This document shows positions 44,056 to 54,468 of a stretch of DNA of 64,000 nt, one piece after another. The stretch is taken from assembly GCA_019316985.1 (NCBI GenBank), contig CP079215.1, forward strand, positions 2,790,001 through 2,854,000. The letters are read 5' to 3'. Both the position numbers and the translations under genes were made by a program. The notes below the pieces were generated by a model. It saw nothing but the letters and a program-made list of their open reading frames with translations, ran no database searches and was not told the origin of the DNA. Origin of the DNA: Paraniabella defluvii. Its GTDB lineage: Bacteria > Bacteroidota > Bacteroidia > Chitinophagales > Chitinophagaceae. Within the stretch, counting starts at the first letter, position 1; every line of letters begins with the position of its first letter.

Positions 44056-44315
44056 CTATTATGGGCAGGCAGGGTAGTTGACAGTGGATGGATGACAGCT
44101 GACAGGATTATTATAGCTTTTATCCTTTCTAAAAATTGTTGATAGAAAGTAAAAATGAATATAACCTAACTGTCATCTGTCAATGGCAACTGTAATCTTA
44201 AAAGATGATGCTTGCGCCATAGTTGAAGAATGCAACGCCCGTCCGAACGGGTTTCATCCGGCCGGGCAATATTGACGAGTCATATTCATAAGTTGATAAC
44301 AATAAATATAATTTC
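44056..44315. other. araD-araA intergenic region
   Basis: 260 bp without a gene. It holds copy B of the dispersed palindrome (44237-44267) and two mutually similar, partly complementary tracts rich in TGACAG/CTGTCA (about 44079-44105 and 44169-44192) that could fold into an imperfect stem. No clear promoter was seen. Confidence 0.5.
44237..44267. repeat. Dispersed 30-bp palindrome-like repeat, copy B (before araA)
   Basis: GCCCGTCCGAACGGG, then TTTCATCCGGCCGGGC. It matches copy A at 32724-32753. Outer arms GCCCG/CGGGC pair perfectly; inner CCG/CGG also pair. Confidence 0.6.
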
Positions 44316-45814
44316 ATGACAGATCTGAAAAAGCTGGAGGTTTGGTTTGCTACAGGAGCCAGAACCTTTACGGGGAACAAACACTTATCGAAGTAGCGGA
44401 ACATTCAAAGGAAATAGCAGCATATATCAATGCACATACAGCTATCCCGGTTACTGTCGTTTACAAAGGAACATTAAAGTCTACCGAAGAGATTTACAAT
44501 TTTTGCGCTGATGCCAATCATGATACCAACTGTATCGGGGTAATTACCTGGATGCATACCTTTTCCCCGGCAAAAATGTGGATTAATGGCCTGAAGATTT
44601 TGCACAAGCCATTGCTGCATTTTCATACGCAATATAATCGTGATATTCCATGGGGTTCTATTGATATGGATTTTATGAATACCAACCAGTCGGCGCATGG
44701 AGACAGGGAATTTGGTTTCATGATGAGCCGTATGCGTAAAAGAAGGAAAGTTGTGGTAGGGCACTGGCAAGACGATAATGCTATTGAACGTATTGCTGTA
44801 TGGACACGCGCTGCGGCGGATGGAACGACTGGCAGGGTGCCCGTTTCGTTCGGTTTGGTGATAATATGCGTTATGTAGCGGTGACTGATGGTGATAAGGT
44901 AGAGGCTGAACTGCGCTTTGGCTACAGCGTAAATACACACGGTATTGGCGACCTGGTAAAAGTGATCAATGATGTTACCGATAAGCAGGTAGAAGATCTG
45001 ATCGCAGAATATCATGAAACATATAATGTAATGGAAAGCCTGCATGCAAGAGGGCCTCAATACCAATCGCTGGTAGATGCAGCAAGGATTGAGCTCGGAC
45101 TGCAGCGTTTCCTGGAAGAAGGTAATTATAAAGGATATAGCGACACGTTCGAAGACCTGTATGGTATGAAGCAGTTGCCGGGCATCGGTTCCCAGAGAAT
45201 GATGGCACGTGGTTACGGTTTTGCGGGCGAAGGCGATTGGAAAACGGCGGCTTTGGTACGAGCCATGAAAGTAATGGGCGCTGGCTTACCCGGCGGCAAC
45301 TCCTTTATGGAAGATTATACCTACCATTTCGATCCTAGTAATTCATTGGTACTGGGCTCTCACATGCTGGAAATTTGTCCTTCAATAGCCAGCGGAAAGG
45401 CAAATGTAGAAATACATCCCTAGGTATTGGTGGTAAAGAAGATCCTGTACGCCTGGTATTTAACGCGCCGGGAGGCCCTGCTTTAAATGCTTCGGTAGTA
45501 GATATGGGCAACCGCTTCAGGTTGTTGGTAAATGAAGTAGAAGCCGTAGAGCCGCAGAACGACCTGCCCAAACTGCCGGTAGCACGCGTATTATGGAAGC
45601 CTTATCCCGATATGAACACCGGTTGTGCAGCTTGGATATTGGCCGGGGCGCACACCATACCGGCTACTCGCAAAATCTTACCGCAGAGCATCTGGAGGAT
45701 TTTGCTGACATGGCGGGTATTGAGTTTACACTGATCGGCAAAAACACAGAGCTCTACAATTTCAAAAATGAATTGCGTTGGAGTGATGTGTACTATCAGT
45801 TGAATAAAGCTTAA
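44316..45814 (+). CDS. araA: L-arabinose isomerase (frameshifted)
   Basis: Converts L-arabinose to L-ribulose; Mn-dependent. [14 protein letters not shown] then [20 protein letters not shown] (the family GSQ.LYG motif, broken by an indel near 44355). Metal and catalytic residues: Glu in [16 protein letters not shown], Glu in [12 protein letters not shown], His in [11 protein letters not shown], His in GAHHTGYSQ. Further indels near 44810, 45415 and 45650 break the frame. About 499 residues, equal to the family norm of 500. The symporter gene follows after 73 bp. Confidence 0.95.
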
Positions 45815-45825
45815 AAAAATAACGT

Positions 45826-45853
45826 TTTGCGATTATTTTATTGATTATATTAG
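45826..45853 (+). promoter_or_regulatory. Candidate promoter of the sugar symporter gene
   Basis: TTTG (45826-45829), 16-bp spacer and TATATTAG (45846-45853) fit the Bacteroidota consensus TTTG / TAnnTTTG. It lies 34 bp before the symporter start, so this gene may have its own promoter inside the arabinose cluster. Confidence 0.45.
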
Positions 45854-45887
45854 CAAACTTTTTTAAAAAATTTTAATTGCTGTCATT

Positions 45888-47618
45888 ATGAGTAATAATT
45901 TGGGTACGCTGGACTACGTAGTGTTTTTTACCTATTTTATCCTTGTTGCGTCTTATGGTTATTGGGTATATATGCGTAAGAAGAAAGCGACCGTTTCCGC
46001 GTCGCACGACTATTTTCTTGCTGAAGGTTCATTAACATGGTGGGCTATCGGAGCTTCACTGATCGCCTCTAACATTTCTGCCGAGCAGTTTATTGGTATG
46101 AGTGGTGAGGATTTTTTGTGGGGGTAGCGGTAGCGGCTTACGAATGGATCGCTGCGGTAGCATTGATCATAGTTGCAGTGTGGTTTATCCCCATTTATTT
46201 AAAGAACAAGATTTACACCATGCCGCAGTTTCTTGAAACCCGGTATAATAAATCTGTTTCGCTCATAATGGCTGTATTCTGGCTGTTTTTATATGTAATT
46301 GTTAACTTAACGTCTATCCTTTATCTGGGTGCGTTGGCTATCGATACGTTGCTCGGCGGCGGATACCTGCATGCAATCATGATTGTATTGCTGGTAATGG
46401 CATTGCTGATTGGCCTGGGTGGAATGAAAGTGATCGGGTATACCGATGTAATTCAGGTGGCAGTGTTGATCATAGGCGGTTTTGCTACGGTATATATGGC
46501 GCTGCAGATTGTAGATCAGCGAATCAACGGCGCTGCAGTAGGTAGCGCTATCGCCGGCTTCAAGGCCTTAATGAATGAGGCTCCCGGGCATTTTAAACTG
46601 ATGCTGGATAAGCCTGCGGTAACCAGTACCACTTTGTCGATGCCAGAAAATCTGGACGTTCAAAAATATGTGGTATTACCTGGTTTAGCGATGTATTTTG
46701 CCGGCCAATGGATCGTAAACCTGAATTATTGGGGTTGCAACCAATATATTACCCAGCGTGCACTAGGCGCCGATTTAAGAACAGCCCGTACCGGTATTTT
46801 ATTTGCCGGGTTCCTCAAGCTATTTATGCCAATCATAGTAATGTTACCCGGTATTGCTGCTTATGTATTACATAGTAAAGGCCAGTTACCCGGGTTCAAT
46901 GGAGTGAAAGACGGCGCTTACTCTGCCATTCTTGGGTTCTTACCCATTGGGTTAAAGGGGCTGGCTGTTGCAGCATTAACCGCTGCCATTGTGGCTTCAC
47001 TGGCAGGAAAGGTAAACAGTATCTCTACTATCTATACTCTTGATATCTATAAAAATATATTAAGTCAGACGCTACCGAGATACAAATGGTGAGAACCGGA
47101 AGATGGGCTATCATTATTTCGATGCTCATTGCATTGGCATTTACCTGGACAGATGCATTAGGAATAGGCGGTGAAGGTGGATTTACCTTCATCCAGAAAT
47201 ATACGGGCTTTATCAGCCCGGGTGTGTTCGCTATGTTCCTTTTAGGTATGTTCTGGAAACGCACCACCGGTACAGCGGCACTGGTTGGGGTAATATTAGG
47301 TTTTGTGCTGGCTATATTCTTTAACAGCTATGCGGTTGAGCTTTTTGGTAAAGAAACCTGGATGTATACTGCCTTTACCTACGAGAAAATGGAGAAAGGC
47401 GTAGTGCACACCATCACTGAAATTCCATTCCTTATCAACATGGGCTGGTCTTTTGTGATTACCATTTTAGTGATGATCGCCATCAGTCTGCAGGGCCTAA
47501 AGATAATCCTAAGGCATTTGCAATAGATAAGAGCATGTTTAAAGTAGATCCTAGAACGCTGATAATGATTGTAGTAACCTTATTATTAATTACGGCGATT
47601 TACGTTCGCTTCTGGTAA
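45888..47618 (+). CDS. Sodium/solute symporter (SSS) family sugar transporter (frameshifted)
   Basis: About 577 residues with 13-14 helices. MSNNLGTLDYVVFFTYFILV starts helix 1. SLTWWAIGASLIASNISAEQ and FIGMSGE are the sodium-site region of helix 1'/2 in SSS transporters. YVIVNLTSILYLGALAID, GGMKVIGYTDVIQVAVLIIG, GQWIVNLNYWGCNQYITQRA and TAAIVASLAGKVNSISTIYT follow. The C-terminal helix VDPRTLIMIVVTLLLITAIY is recovered after an indel near 47500. Breaks also lie near 46120 and 47090. Context makes it the likely inner-membrane L-arabinose importer; this is inferred, since SSS members also carry galactose, glucose or myo-inositol. Confidence 0.92.
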
Positions 47619-47639
47619 CAATCTATTTAATGTTTTTAC

Positions 47640-47673
47640 ACCGGTCAGAGTATACCTCTGGCCGGTTTTTTAT
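47640..47673 (+). terminator. Terminator of the arabinose locus
   Basis: ACCGGTCAGAG pairs with CTCTGGCCGGT (one G-T pair) around a 4-nt loop, followed by TTTTTTATTTT. It closes the GH43-araBDA-symporter run. Confidence 0.9.
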
Positions 47674-47715
47674 TTTATAATGGCTTAGGGGTATAGTTTT
47701 TGCAAATGAGGGAAT

Positions 47716-48435
47716 ATGGATAATTATGAAGCTTTTGTGGTCCACGAATTACAAAAATGGCAGTATGAAATGATGAAAGGTCCTGGCCTGCTGGGCAAAT
47801 TATCCAAGAAAGCGCAGGATAAGATCAACACTTTTATTCCAGAGAAGGTACATAATGCCATCACCATGGTTATAAAGCAAATGGTCAGGGGTGTTTTGTT
47901 CGGCGCAAAATACACTACGGCGAAAGCACTTCAGGGGAAATCGTTATTGGAGCGCGAGCTGCTGGTAAAAGAAAAATAAAATTCTACAGGAGTACAGCTG
48001 CCGTTGAGGGTGGTGTAACGGGCGCAGGCGGCTTTTTTAGGCCTGGCTGATTTTCCGATCCTGATTGCATTAAAACTAAAATTGTTGTACGAAATAGCAG
48101 CCGCCTATGGGTTTAACCTCGATGATTATAAAGAACGTATTTACTTACTGCATATTTTTGAATTGTCGTTTTCCAGCAGGGAGCATAGCCGGAATGTTTA
48201 TATAAAGCTGGCCAATTGGGACAATCTTGCAGCCGCATTGCCGCAAGATATTAATCAATTTGAGTGGCGGAAATTTCAGCAGGAATACAGGGATTATATC
48301 GACTTGGCTAAAATGGCTCAGCTGCTTCCGGTTATTGGTGCCCCGGTTGGCCTTATTGCCAATTATAGTCTTATAAAGAAGCTGGGGGTTACTGCAATGA
48401 ATGCCTACAGGATGCGATTACTAAAAGATGTTTGA
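47716..48435 (+). CDS. EcsC-family protein (frameshifted)
   Basis: About 240 residues. The EcsC core is recovered across an indel pair near 47980-48035: STAAVEGGVTGAGGFFLGLA followed by DFPILIALKLKLLYEIAAAY and GFNLDDYKERIYLLHIFEL. This is the conserved glycine-rich membrane-associated stretch (GxxTGxGG...D.P). The C-terminus has LLPVIGAPVGLIANYSLIKK, a second amphipathic segment. The family is named after Bacillus EcsC, next to an ABC exporter; its activity is unknown. No ABC transporter is near this copy. Confidence 0.85.
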
Positions 48436-48468
48436 ACAATTAACTATTTTCCCCTTTAAATCAAATAA

Positions 48469-49514
48469 ATGAAATGGACGTTTTGGCCCCTCGCATTAAG
48501 TTTTGGCGCAGCGGTTTGTAATGGAACAGATAATGATACCCAGGAAGTTAAGATTGCCGATAGTGCAAAACAAGAAAAACCTGCTGTTGATAGCGTGCTC
48601 AGGATAGATACCGCGGTTGCAGATAATAAAGAACCAGCCATCGACACGGCGGCCTATAATGAAAAAATGCGCTGGATGGCAAACGGAGACAGCAGCGGAG
48701 ATGGCCTGCAAAGGTCCCTATCCGTTAAAGGGAGCGCTGTTGCCCTTTAACCGGATCGTTGCCTATTACGGCAACCTTTATTCAACGCGAATGGGTATAC
48801 TGGGAGAACTTCCTAAAAAGCAAATGCTAGATAAACTCACGGGTGAAGTAAATAAATGGGAAAAAGCAGATCCTCAAACTCCTGTGATACCGGCGCTGCA
48901 TTATATTGCGGTAACAGCGCAGGGGGAGCCCGGTTCTGATGGCAAGTACCGCTTACGCATGCCCTTTCAACAAATTGACACGGTTATTAGCTGGGCAAAA
49001 GAAATTAAAGCGCTTACATTTATAGATGTGCAGGTGGGCCTGAGCACCCTGCAGGATGAACTGCCGCGGTTTGAAAAGTATTTTGCATTACCCGGTTTTC
49101 ACCTGGGTATCGACCCCGAGTTTTCGATGAAAGGGGGCAATAAACCCGGAAGTGTTATCGGCAGCTTTAATGCTACAGACATCAACTTTGCTATAGATTT
49201 GCTGGCTAAGATTGTACGCGAAAATAAGTTGCCTCCTAAAATATTAGTGGTACACCGGTTTACGGCTGATATGGTAGCTAATTATAAAGCTATAAAAAAG
49301 GTACCGGAAGTACAGGTGGTGATTGATATGGACGGCTGGGGTGGAAAGGAATTAAAAGCCGGCACCTGGCGGAGATATATTTACGAACAGCCGGTTCAGT
49401 TTGCAGGATTTAAGATTTTTACAGGAACGACCTGAAAAACGGCTCAAAGGGTATTTATACGCCATCGGAACTGATGAAATTTAAGCCCATACCCTTTATA
49501 TACAATACCAATAA
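48469..49514 (+). CDS. Conserved secreted protein, TIM-barrel-like, unnamed family (frameshifted)
   Basis: MKWTFWPLALSFGAAVCNGT is a signal peptide or lipoprotein-like start, followed by a Lys/Asp/Ala-rich linker to about residue 75. The domain then reads LLPFNRIVAYYGNLYSTRMG, VIPALHYIAVTAQGEPGSDG, LTFIDVQVGLSTLQDELPRF, HLGIDPEFSMK, VVHRFTADMVANYK and VQVVIDMDGWGG. Alternating strands ending in acidic residues (D-V-Q, D-P-E, D-M-D) suggest a TIM barrel with active-site acids. I recall similar YYGNP..MG.LG / VVHQFT proteins in Actinobacteria, with no defined function. Breaks lie near 48715 and 49425; the stop at 49514 requires one more indel. Confidence 0.65.
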
Positions 49515-49531
49515 GGTACGTGGAAACAAAA

Positions 49532-49557
49532 AAACCGGCAATATCTGTTGCCGGTTT
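49532..49557. terminator. Bidirectional terminator
   Basis: AAACCGGCAA (49532-49541) and TTGCCGGTTT (49548-49557) with a 6-nt loop; A-run before and T-run after. It lies between the convergent TIM-barrel-like gene and the transketolase subunit gene. Confidence 0.9.
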
Positions 49558-49576
49558 TTATTTATTGATAATACAT

Positions 49577-50409
49577 TTAATAGTCGCCCAAAGTTTCCGG
49601 CAATTGCTCCAGCGCTTTGGCTAATTGCTCATCATTAGGAGCAATACCGTGCCATCCGTGGTCGTTTTCCATAAAGTCTACTCCCTTGCCCATTATGGTG
49701 TGCATCATTATGGCAACAGGTTTACCTTGTCCCGCAGCGGCTTTTGCTTTATCCAGCCCGGCTATCACATCATCCATATCGTTGCCGTTCATTTCCAGTA
49801 CATGCCAGCCAAAAGCTTCAAACTTTTCGTGCAGGTTACCCATATTCAACACTTTTTCTGTTGGCCCGTCAATTTGCTGTCCGTTCCAGTCAACCGTAGC
49901 AATCAGGTTGTCTACTTTATGGTGGGCCGCAAACATTATGGCTTCCCATATCTGGCCTTCATTCAGTTCTCCGTCGCCATGTAAAGAATACACCAATTTG
50001 TCGTCATTATTAAGTTTCTTAGCTAAAGCAGCGCCGATAGCCACGCTCAATCCCTGGCCTAAAGAGCCGCTGGCAACCCGTATACCTGGCAGGTGCTCAT
50101 GTGTGGCAGGGTGGCCCTGCAGACGGCTGTTGATTTTTCTGAAAGTTGATAGTTCTTTCACATCAAAGTATCCCGAACGTGCTAATACAGAATAAAATAC
50201 GGGAGAAATGTGACCATTGGAGAGGAAGAACAGGTTTTCATTTTTGCCTTCCATATTAAATGAGGGATCATGCTCCATTACCTTAAAATAAAGGGCAGTC
50301 AGAAAATCGGCGCAGCCCAGGAACCTCCCGGGTGGCCACTCTGGGAACCATGTACCATTCTAACTATATCTCTTCTCACCTGAGAAGCTATTTCCTGCAA
50401 AGTTGCCAT
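49577..50409 (-). CDS. Transketolase, N-terminal subunit (frameshifted)
   Basis: Thiamine-pyrophosphate-binding half of a split transketolase, about 277 residues. The start at 50409 gives MATLQEIASQVRRDIVRMVH, then SQSGHPGGSLG. FLSNGHISPVFYSVLARSGY, HLPGIRVASGSLGQGLSVAI and LHGDGELNEGQIWEAIMFAA (the TPP/Mg GDG motif) follow. HTIMGKGVDFMENDHGWHG closes the domain. One indel near 50305. In many Bacteroidota the C-terminal subunit gene is adjacent; here the downstream neighbour is convergent and unrelated, so the partner lies elsewhere. It would process xylulose-5-phosphate from the arabinose locus. Confidence 0.92.
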
Positions 50410-50554
50410 CGTTTCAGTTTTTGATGAGGTGCAAAAATGCAGCTTTTTTACAAAAGGCTGAAATTTGTTTACGATGATATAATATAAATAAATGGCCTGA
50501 AAATTGTTTTTACCTGTAGAATGTCTACTTTTGTGGCACCTTAATCCTTATCGA

Positions 50555-51697
50555 ATGCTCCAAATACTAATAACAGCTATAATTTCATTTATAGTTGCTT
50601 TTTGGCAATCCCTGTGATAATTCTTATCGCAGATAAGAAGAAATTGTATGATATTCCGGATGAGCGCAAGCTTCACAAGCACACTATTGCCTCCCTAGGC
50701 GGAGTAGGGGTGTTTATAGCGCTTACTTTTTCGTCACTATTGGGTATTTCTTTTGCAGAAAACCCTGAGTTCCAGTATTTCTTCGCAGCGCTTTTTTAAT
50801 GTTCTTTATTGGCCTGAAAGACGATATTATCGCATTGTCGGCATTTAAGAAGTTTGTGGTGCAAATTATTGCTGCCGCAATTATAATTCACCTCGGCGGA
50901 ATACGTATTGAAAGCCTGTACGGTATTTTAGGAATTGGAGAGCTGGAACCCATGTACGGCATTCCACTTACCTATATTGTTATCGTATTGCTGGTAAATG
51001 CTTTTAATCTTATCGACGGAATCGACGGACTTGCGGGGGCACTGGGCCTTATGGTTACTTTGTTATTAGGTACTTATTTTTACCTGGGCGGGTTGCCGGC
51101 TTATGCCATGTTCTCTTTTTCCTTATCAGCCGCTTTATTGGCATTCCTTATTTTTAATTTTCATCCCGCAAAGATTTTTATGGGCGATTCGGGCTCGTTA
51201 TTAATTGGAATGGTTGCATCCATCCTGGTGTTAAAATTTGTAACAGTAGCCTCAAACCCTTCGGCCGTTTTACCTATCTCATCGGCGGCGGCAGTTGGGG
51301 CGCTATATTATTAATACCGCTGGCGGATACGATCAGGGTTTTCGCGATCAGGATATTAAAGGGACGTTCGCCTTTTTCGCCCGATAGAAATCATATACAT
51401 CATATACTTCTTGATAAAGGTTTAAATCATGCTTCTATAGTATTGGTATGTGTATCAGCCAATATAGTCATCGTAAGCGCGGTATATTTCGGCCGGGGCC
51501 TGGGTAATGCCATCCTTTTATTTTCCGTTTTTGCTTTAACCTTTTTAACCATGGGTATCCTGTACGCTACGTTGCCGCGCCGGAAACTCGTTCTTCAACG
51601 TCAGATTATCTCCAGTTTGAAGGCTAAAAAGGCCAACTCTAAAGTTATCGATCTTTCTACCAAGCAGCACATTTCTATAGAGAAGGTACAGGGCTAA
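50555..51697 (+). CDS. WecA/MraY-family undecaprenyl-phosphate sugar-1-phosphate transferase (frameshifted)
   Basis: About 380 residues with around ten helices. The true N-terminus MLQILITAIISFIVAFL is recovered through an indel near 50600. Family motifs: YDIPDERKLHKHTIASLGGV, FIGLKDDIIALS (DDxxD-type Mg site), NAFNLIDGIDGLAGALG, FNFHPAKIFMGDSGSLLIGM and FSPDRNHIHHILLDKGL (HIHH motif typical of WecA rather than MraY). A second indel lies near 51305. It starts lipid-linked glycan synthesis by loading GlcNAc-1-P or a similar sugar on undecaprenyl phosphate, and could initiate the glycan built by the 26-32 kb cluster. Confidence 0.92.
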
Positions 51698-51738
51698 TTA
51701 TTCTGTTCAGCGGGCTTCTTATATTTATTGCATTTTGT

Positions 51739-51746
51739 TAGCTTTG
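51739..51746 (+). promoter_or_regulatory. Candidate -7 promoter element of frr
   Basis: TAGCTTTG is an exact match to the Bacteroidota -7 consensus TAnnTTTG, 31 bp before the frr start. A clear TTTG -33 element is not visible. Confidence 0.45.
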
Positions 51747-51777
51747 CCACACTTCAAAATATAATATATGCAAGATC

Positions 51778-52329
51778 AAATCGATAAGATTGTAGCCACG
51801 GCAGAAGAGAGTATGAAAAAGCAATTTCGCACCTTGAAGCTGAACTCGTGAAAATCAGGGCAGGCAAAGCTACTCCCCAGATAGTTGATGGGATTGTGGT
51901 GGACTATTACGGCTCTCCTGTTCCTATTAACCAGGTGGGTAATATTACAGTTATGGATGCCCGTACCATAAATATTCAACCCTGGGAAAAAAATATGCTG
52001 CAGCCTATCGAAAGAGCTATTATCGCTGCTAATATTGGTATCAATCCTCAAAATGATGGTATTAATATCCGCTTGTTTTTACCGCCTTTAACAGAAGAAA
52101 GAAGAAAAGAGCTGGTGAAAAAAGCCAGGCTGAGGGCGAGAACTCTAAAGTAGGTGTGAGAAGCGGCAGGAGAGACGCCATCGAAGCGATCAAAAAATTA
52201 CAAAAGGACGGGTTGAGTGAAGATGCTGCGAAGGATGCGGAGGCCGGGGTACAACAACTCACCGACAACTATATTGCCTTGGTAGAAAAACATCTTGCTG
52301 CCAAAGAAAAAGAAATCATGTCTATTTAA
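51778..52329 (+). CDS. frr: Ribosome recycling factor (frameshifted)
   Basis: 183 residues, the normal size. MQDQIDKIVATAEESMKKAI, ELVKIRAGKATPQIVDGIVV, YYGSPVPINQVGNITVMDAR, WEKNMLQPIERAI, LFLPPLTEERRKELVKKA and GVRSGRRDAIEAIKKLQKDG cover the two-domain L-shaped protein. Two compensating indels (near 51820 and 52130) leave the outer frame consistent. RRF releases tRNA and mRNA from post-termination ribosomes with EF-G. ppk2 starts 11 bp later. Confidence 0.95.
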
Positions 52330-52340
52330 CTTAATACCGG

Positions 52341-53091
52341 ATGGGTAGCTTCAATCTTTCCAAAATCAGTACCAGGGCTCCTGAGCACCTTAAGAAAGAA
52401 GAGGGTAAGCAGGAGTTAAAGGCTATTATAGAAGAACTGAATGAGCTTCAGAACCTGTTGTATGCCGGGCGAAAACATGCTGTTTTGGTCATATACAGGG
52501 TATGGACGCCAGTGGAAAAGATGGAGCTATCAGAAATGTTTTCGGCCGCATGAATCCGCAGGGCGTTCAGGTTACTTCCTTTAAAGTACCTACAGAAGAA
52601 GAAGCCGCCCACGACTTTTTATGGCGTGTTCACAAAAACACACCGGCTAAAGGCAATATTCAGATCTTCAACCGGTCGCATTACGAAGATGTGCTGGTAA
52701 CCCGGGTTCATGGATGGTGCAGCGATAAGCTGGCGCGTCAGCGCTTTAACGCCATTAATAATTTCGAAAGATTGCTGGAGGAGCACAATAGCACCAGCAT
52801 ATTGAAATTTTACCTTCATGTATCGGCCGAAGAGCAGGCCGAACGCCTGAAAGAAAGAATGAGCAACCCGGCTAAAATGTGGAAATATAATAAAAAGACT
52901 TTGACGAAGCCGCCCTCAGAGACAGTTATTATAAGTATTATGAAGAATGTTTTGTAAATTGTAACCAGCCCGAGTGGCAAATTGTACCCGCAGATCAAAA
53001 TTGGTATAAGGAATATTGTATTGCAAAATCGCTAAAAGAACATTTGCAAAAATTGAAAATGGAATATCCGGTTTTAAATACAGAGGCTTAA
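52341..53091 (+). CDS. Polyphosphate kinase 2 family protein (frameshifted)
   Basis: About 250 residues. Walker A GMDASGKDGAIRNVFGRMNP, then GVQVTSFKVPTEEEAAHDFL, the lid/Walker B region NIQIFNRSHYEDVLVTRVHG and FYLHVSAEEQAERLKERMSN are PPK2 hallmarks. The C-terminus YYEECFVNCNQPEWQIVPAD is read after an indel near 52905. Breaks also near 52495. PPK2 enzymes use polyphosphate to phosphorylate nucleoside mono- or diphosphates. The N-terminal basic PPK2 extension is short. Co-transcription with frr is likely from the 11-bp gap. Confidence 0.92.
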
Positions 53092-53153
53092 GGCATAGCG
53101 GCTATGTTTAAATATGGCGTTATATTTGTTCATATAAACCAAATTTTTAAATT

Positions 53154-53530
53154 ATGGGATTCGTAAAAGAATTTAGAGAATTTGCACTCAAAGGTAATGT
53201 TATAGACCTGGCTGTAGGTGTTATTATTGGCGCAGCCTTTGGTAAAATAGTAACATCACTTGTTGAAGATGTAATTACGCCTTTGTTGTTAAACCCTGCT
53301 TTAAAGGCGGTTGGAGCAGAAAATATAGCTCAGCTTTCCTGGAACGGGGTAAAATACGGTAATTTCCTTTCTGCGGTTATTAGCTTTTTGTGTATTGCCT
53401 TAGTATTATTTTTGATCATAAAAGGGGCCAACAAACTGAAAAAGAAGAAGCTCCTGCAGCGCCCGCAGGCCCGTCGTCTACCGACCAGTTATTAATGGAT
53501 ATTCGTGATGAGCTGAAAAAAAGACCTTGA
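53154..53530 (+). CDS. mscL: Large-conductance mechanosensitive channel (C-terminal frameshift)
   Basis: About 125 residues. MGFVKEFREFALKGNVIDLA then VGVIIGAAFGKIVTSLVEDV form the N-terminal helix and pore-lining TM1. GNFLSAVISFLCIALVLFLI is TM2. An indel in an A/G run near 53445 breaks the tail; restored, it reads APAAPAGPSSTDQLLMDIRD and ends ELKKRP, the usual cytoplasmic bundle. The channel opens on membrane tension to release solutes during hypo-osmotic shock. A terminator follows at 53559. Confidence 0.95.
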
Positions 53531-53558
53531 TTGGCAATTGAATATATTAATTTCGTGA

Positions 53559-53588
53559 AGTCCTGCTTTTACGGCAGGACTTTATTAT
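53559..53588 (+). terminator. Terminator after mscL
   Basis: AGTCCTGC pairs with GCAGGACT around a short loop, followed by TTTATTATT. It lies 28 bp past the mscL stop. Confidence 0.85.
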
Positions 53589-53605
53589 TCTAAAATAAAG
53601 AAGTA

Positions 53606-54398
53606 GTGACAAATTCTACCTACCAGATCAAGCTTTCCCAGTTTGAAGGCCCTTTTGATCTTTTACTTTTTTTTATTGAACGCGATGAGCTGGACATATA
53701 TAATATACCTATCACGCAAATAACCAACGATTTCCTTGATTACATTCACAACCAGGATGCATTGAATATAGAACTGTCCAGTGAGTTCATTCTGTTTGTT
53801 TCTACGTTAATGCGTATTAAAGCCAAAATGCTGATACCACGTAAAGAACTGGATGCGCAGGGCAATGAAATAGATCCCAGGGAAGAATTGGTGAGCAAAT
53901 TGCTGGAGTATAAAAAATTTAAAGAAGCTGCCGCCCTGATGGCAGAAAAAGAAGCCCTCCGGATGTTAATGATCAAGCGCGGCAATATTCAGAAGGAGCT
54001 TTCGCTGGTTGGTGAAGAAGCCGGCGAGGAACGGAGATACAGGCGCTGTCGCTGTTTAAATTAATGAAAGCCTTTGAAAAGGCGATGCAGAAATATAGCG
54101 ACCGTGTTAACAAGCCGGTACACACCGTGGTTCAATATAATTACACCATGGAAACCAGTCGTGGCCAGGTGATTAGCCTGGCGCAGGCCGAAAAGAATGT
54201 ATCGTTTGAGAAATTGTTTGAGGTGGCAGAGAACCGGGTTCAGGCCATTTTTATGTTTCTTTCGGTTTTAGAGCTGGTGCAGCAAAATTTCCTGAAGATT
54301 ATGATTGGGGGGGGAAGAACAATTTTATACTTGAGTTTGTTGAACCCGAAGACAGAGACCCGGATGTTGAAGTGAGCGAAGTATCGTCATTTGATTAG
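53606..54398 (+). CDS. scpA: Segregation and condensation protein A (frameshifted)
   Basis: Kleisin subunit of the SMC-ScpAB condensin. A GTG start at 53606 gives MTNSTYQIKLSQFEGPFDLL, followed by FFIERDELDIYNIPITQITN, the N-terminal SMC-neck-binding domain, and LSSEFILFVSTLMRIKAKML. After an indel near 54035 the linker and C-terminal winged helix read YNYTMETSRGQVISLAQAEK and FMFLSVLELVQQNFL. Another indel near 54310 restores EFVEPEDRDPDVEVSEVSSF at the end. About 264 residues. scpB is not adjacent. Confidence 0.93.
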
Positions 54399-54468
54399 AG
54401 TTCAATGTTCAGTTGTCAACTGAATTATTATTCAAAATCTCAAACCAATAAAAAATAAAAAATAAAAA

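Noticed and set aside
49617..50195. Long plus-strand reading opposite the transketolase subunit
   Set aside because: Shadow of conserved transketolase motifs on the minus strand; no ribosome site or family.
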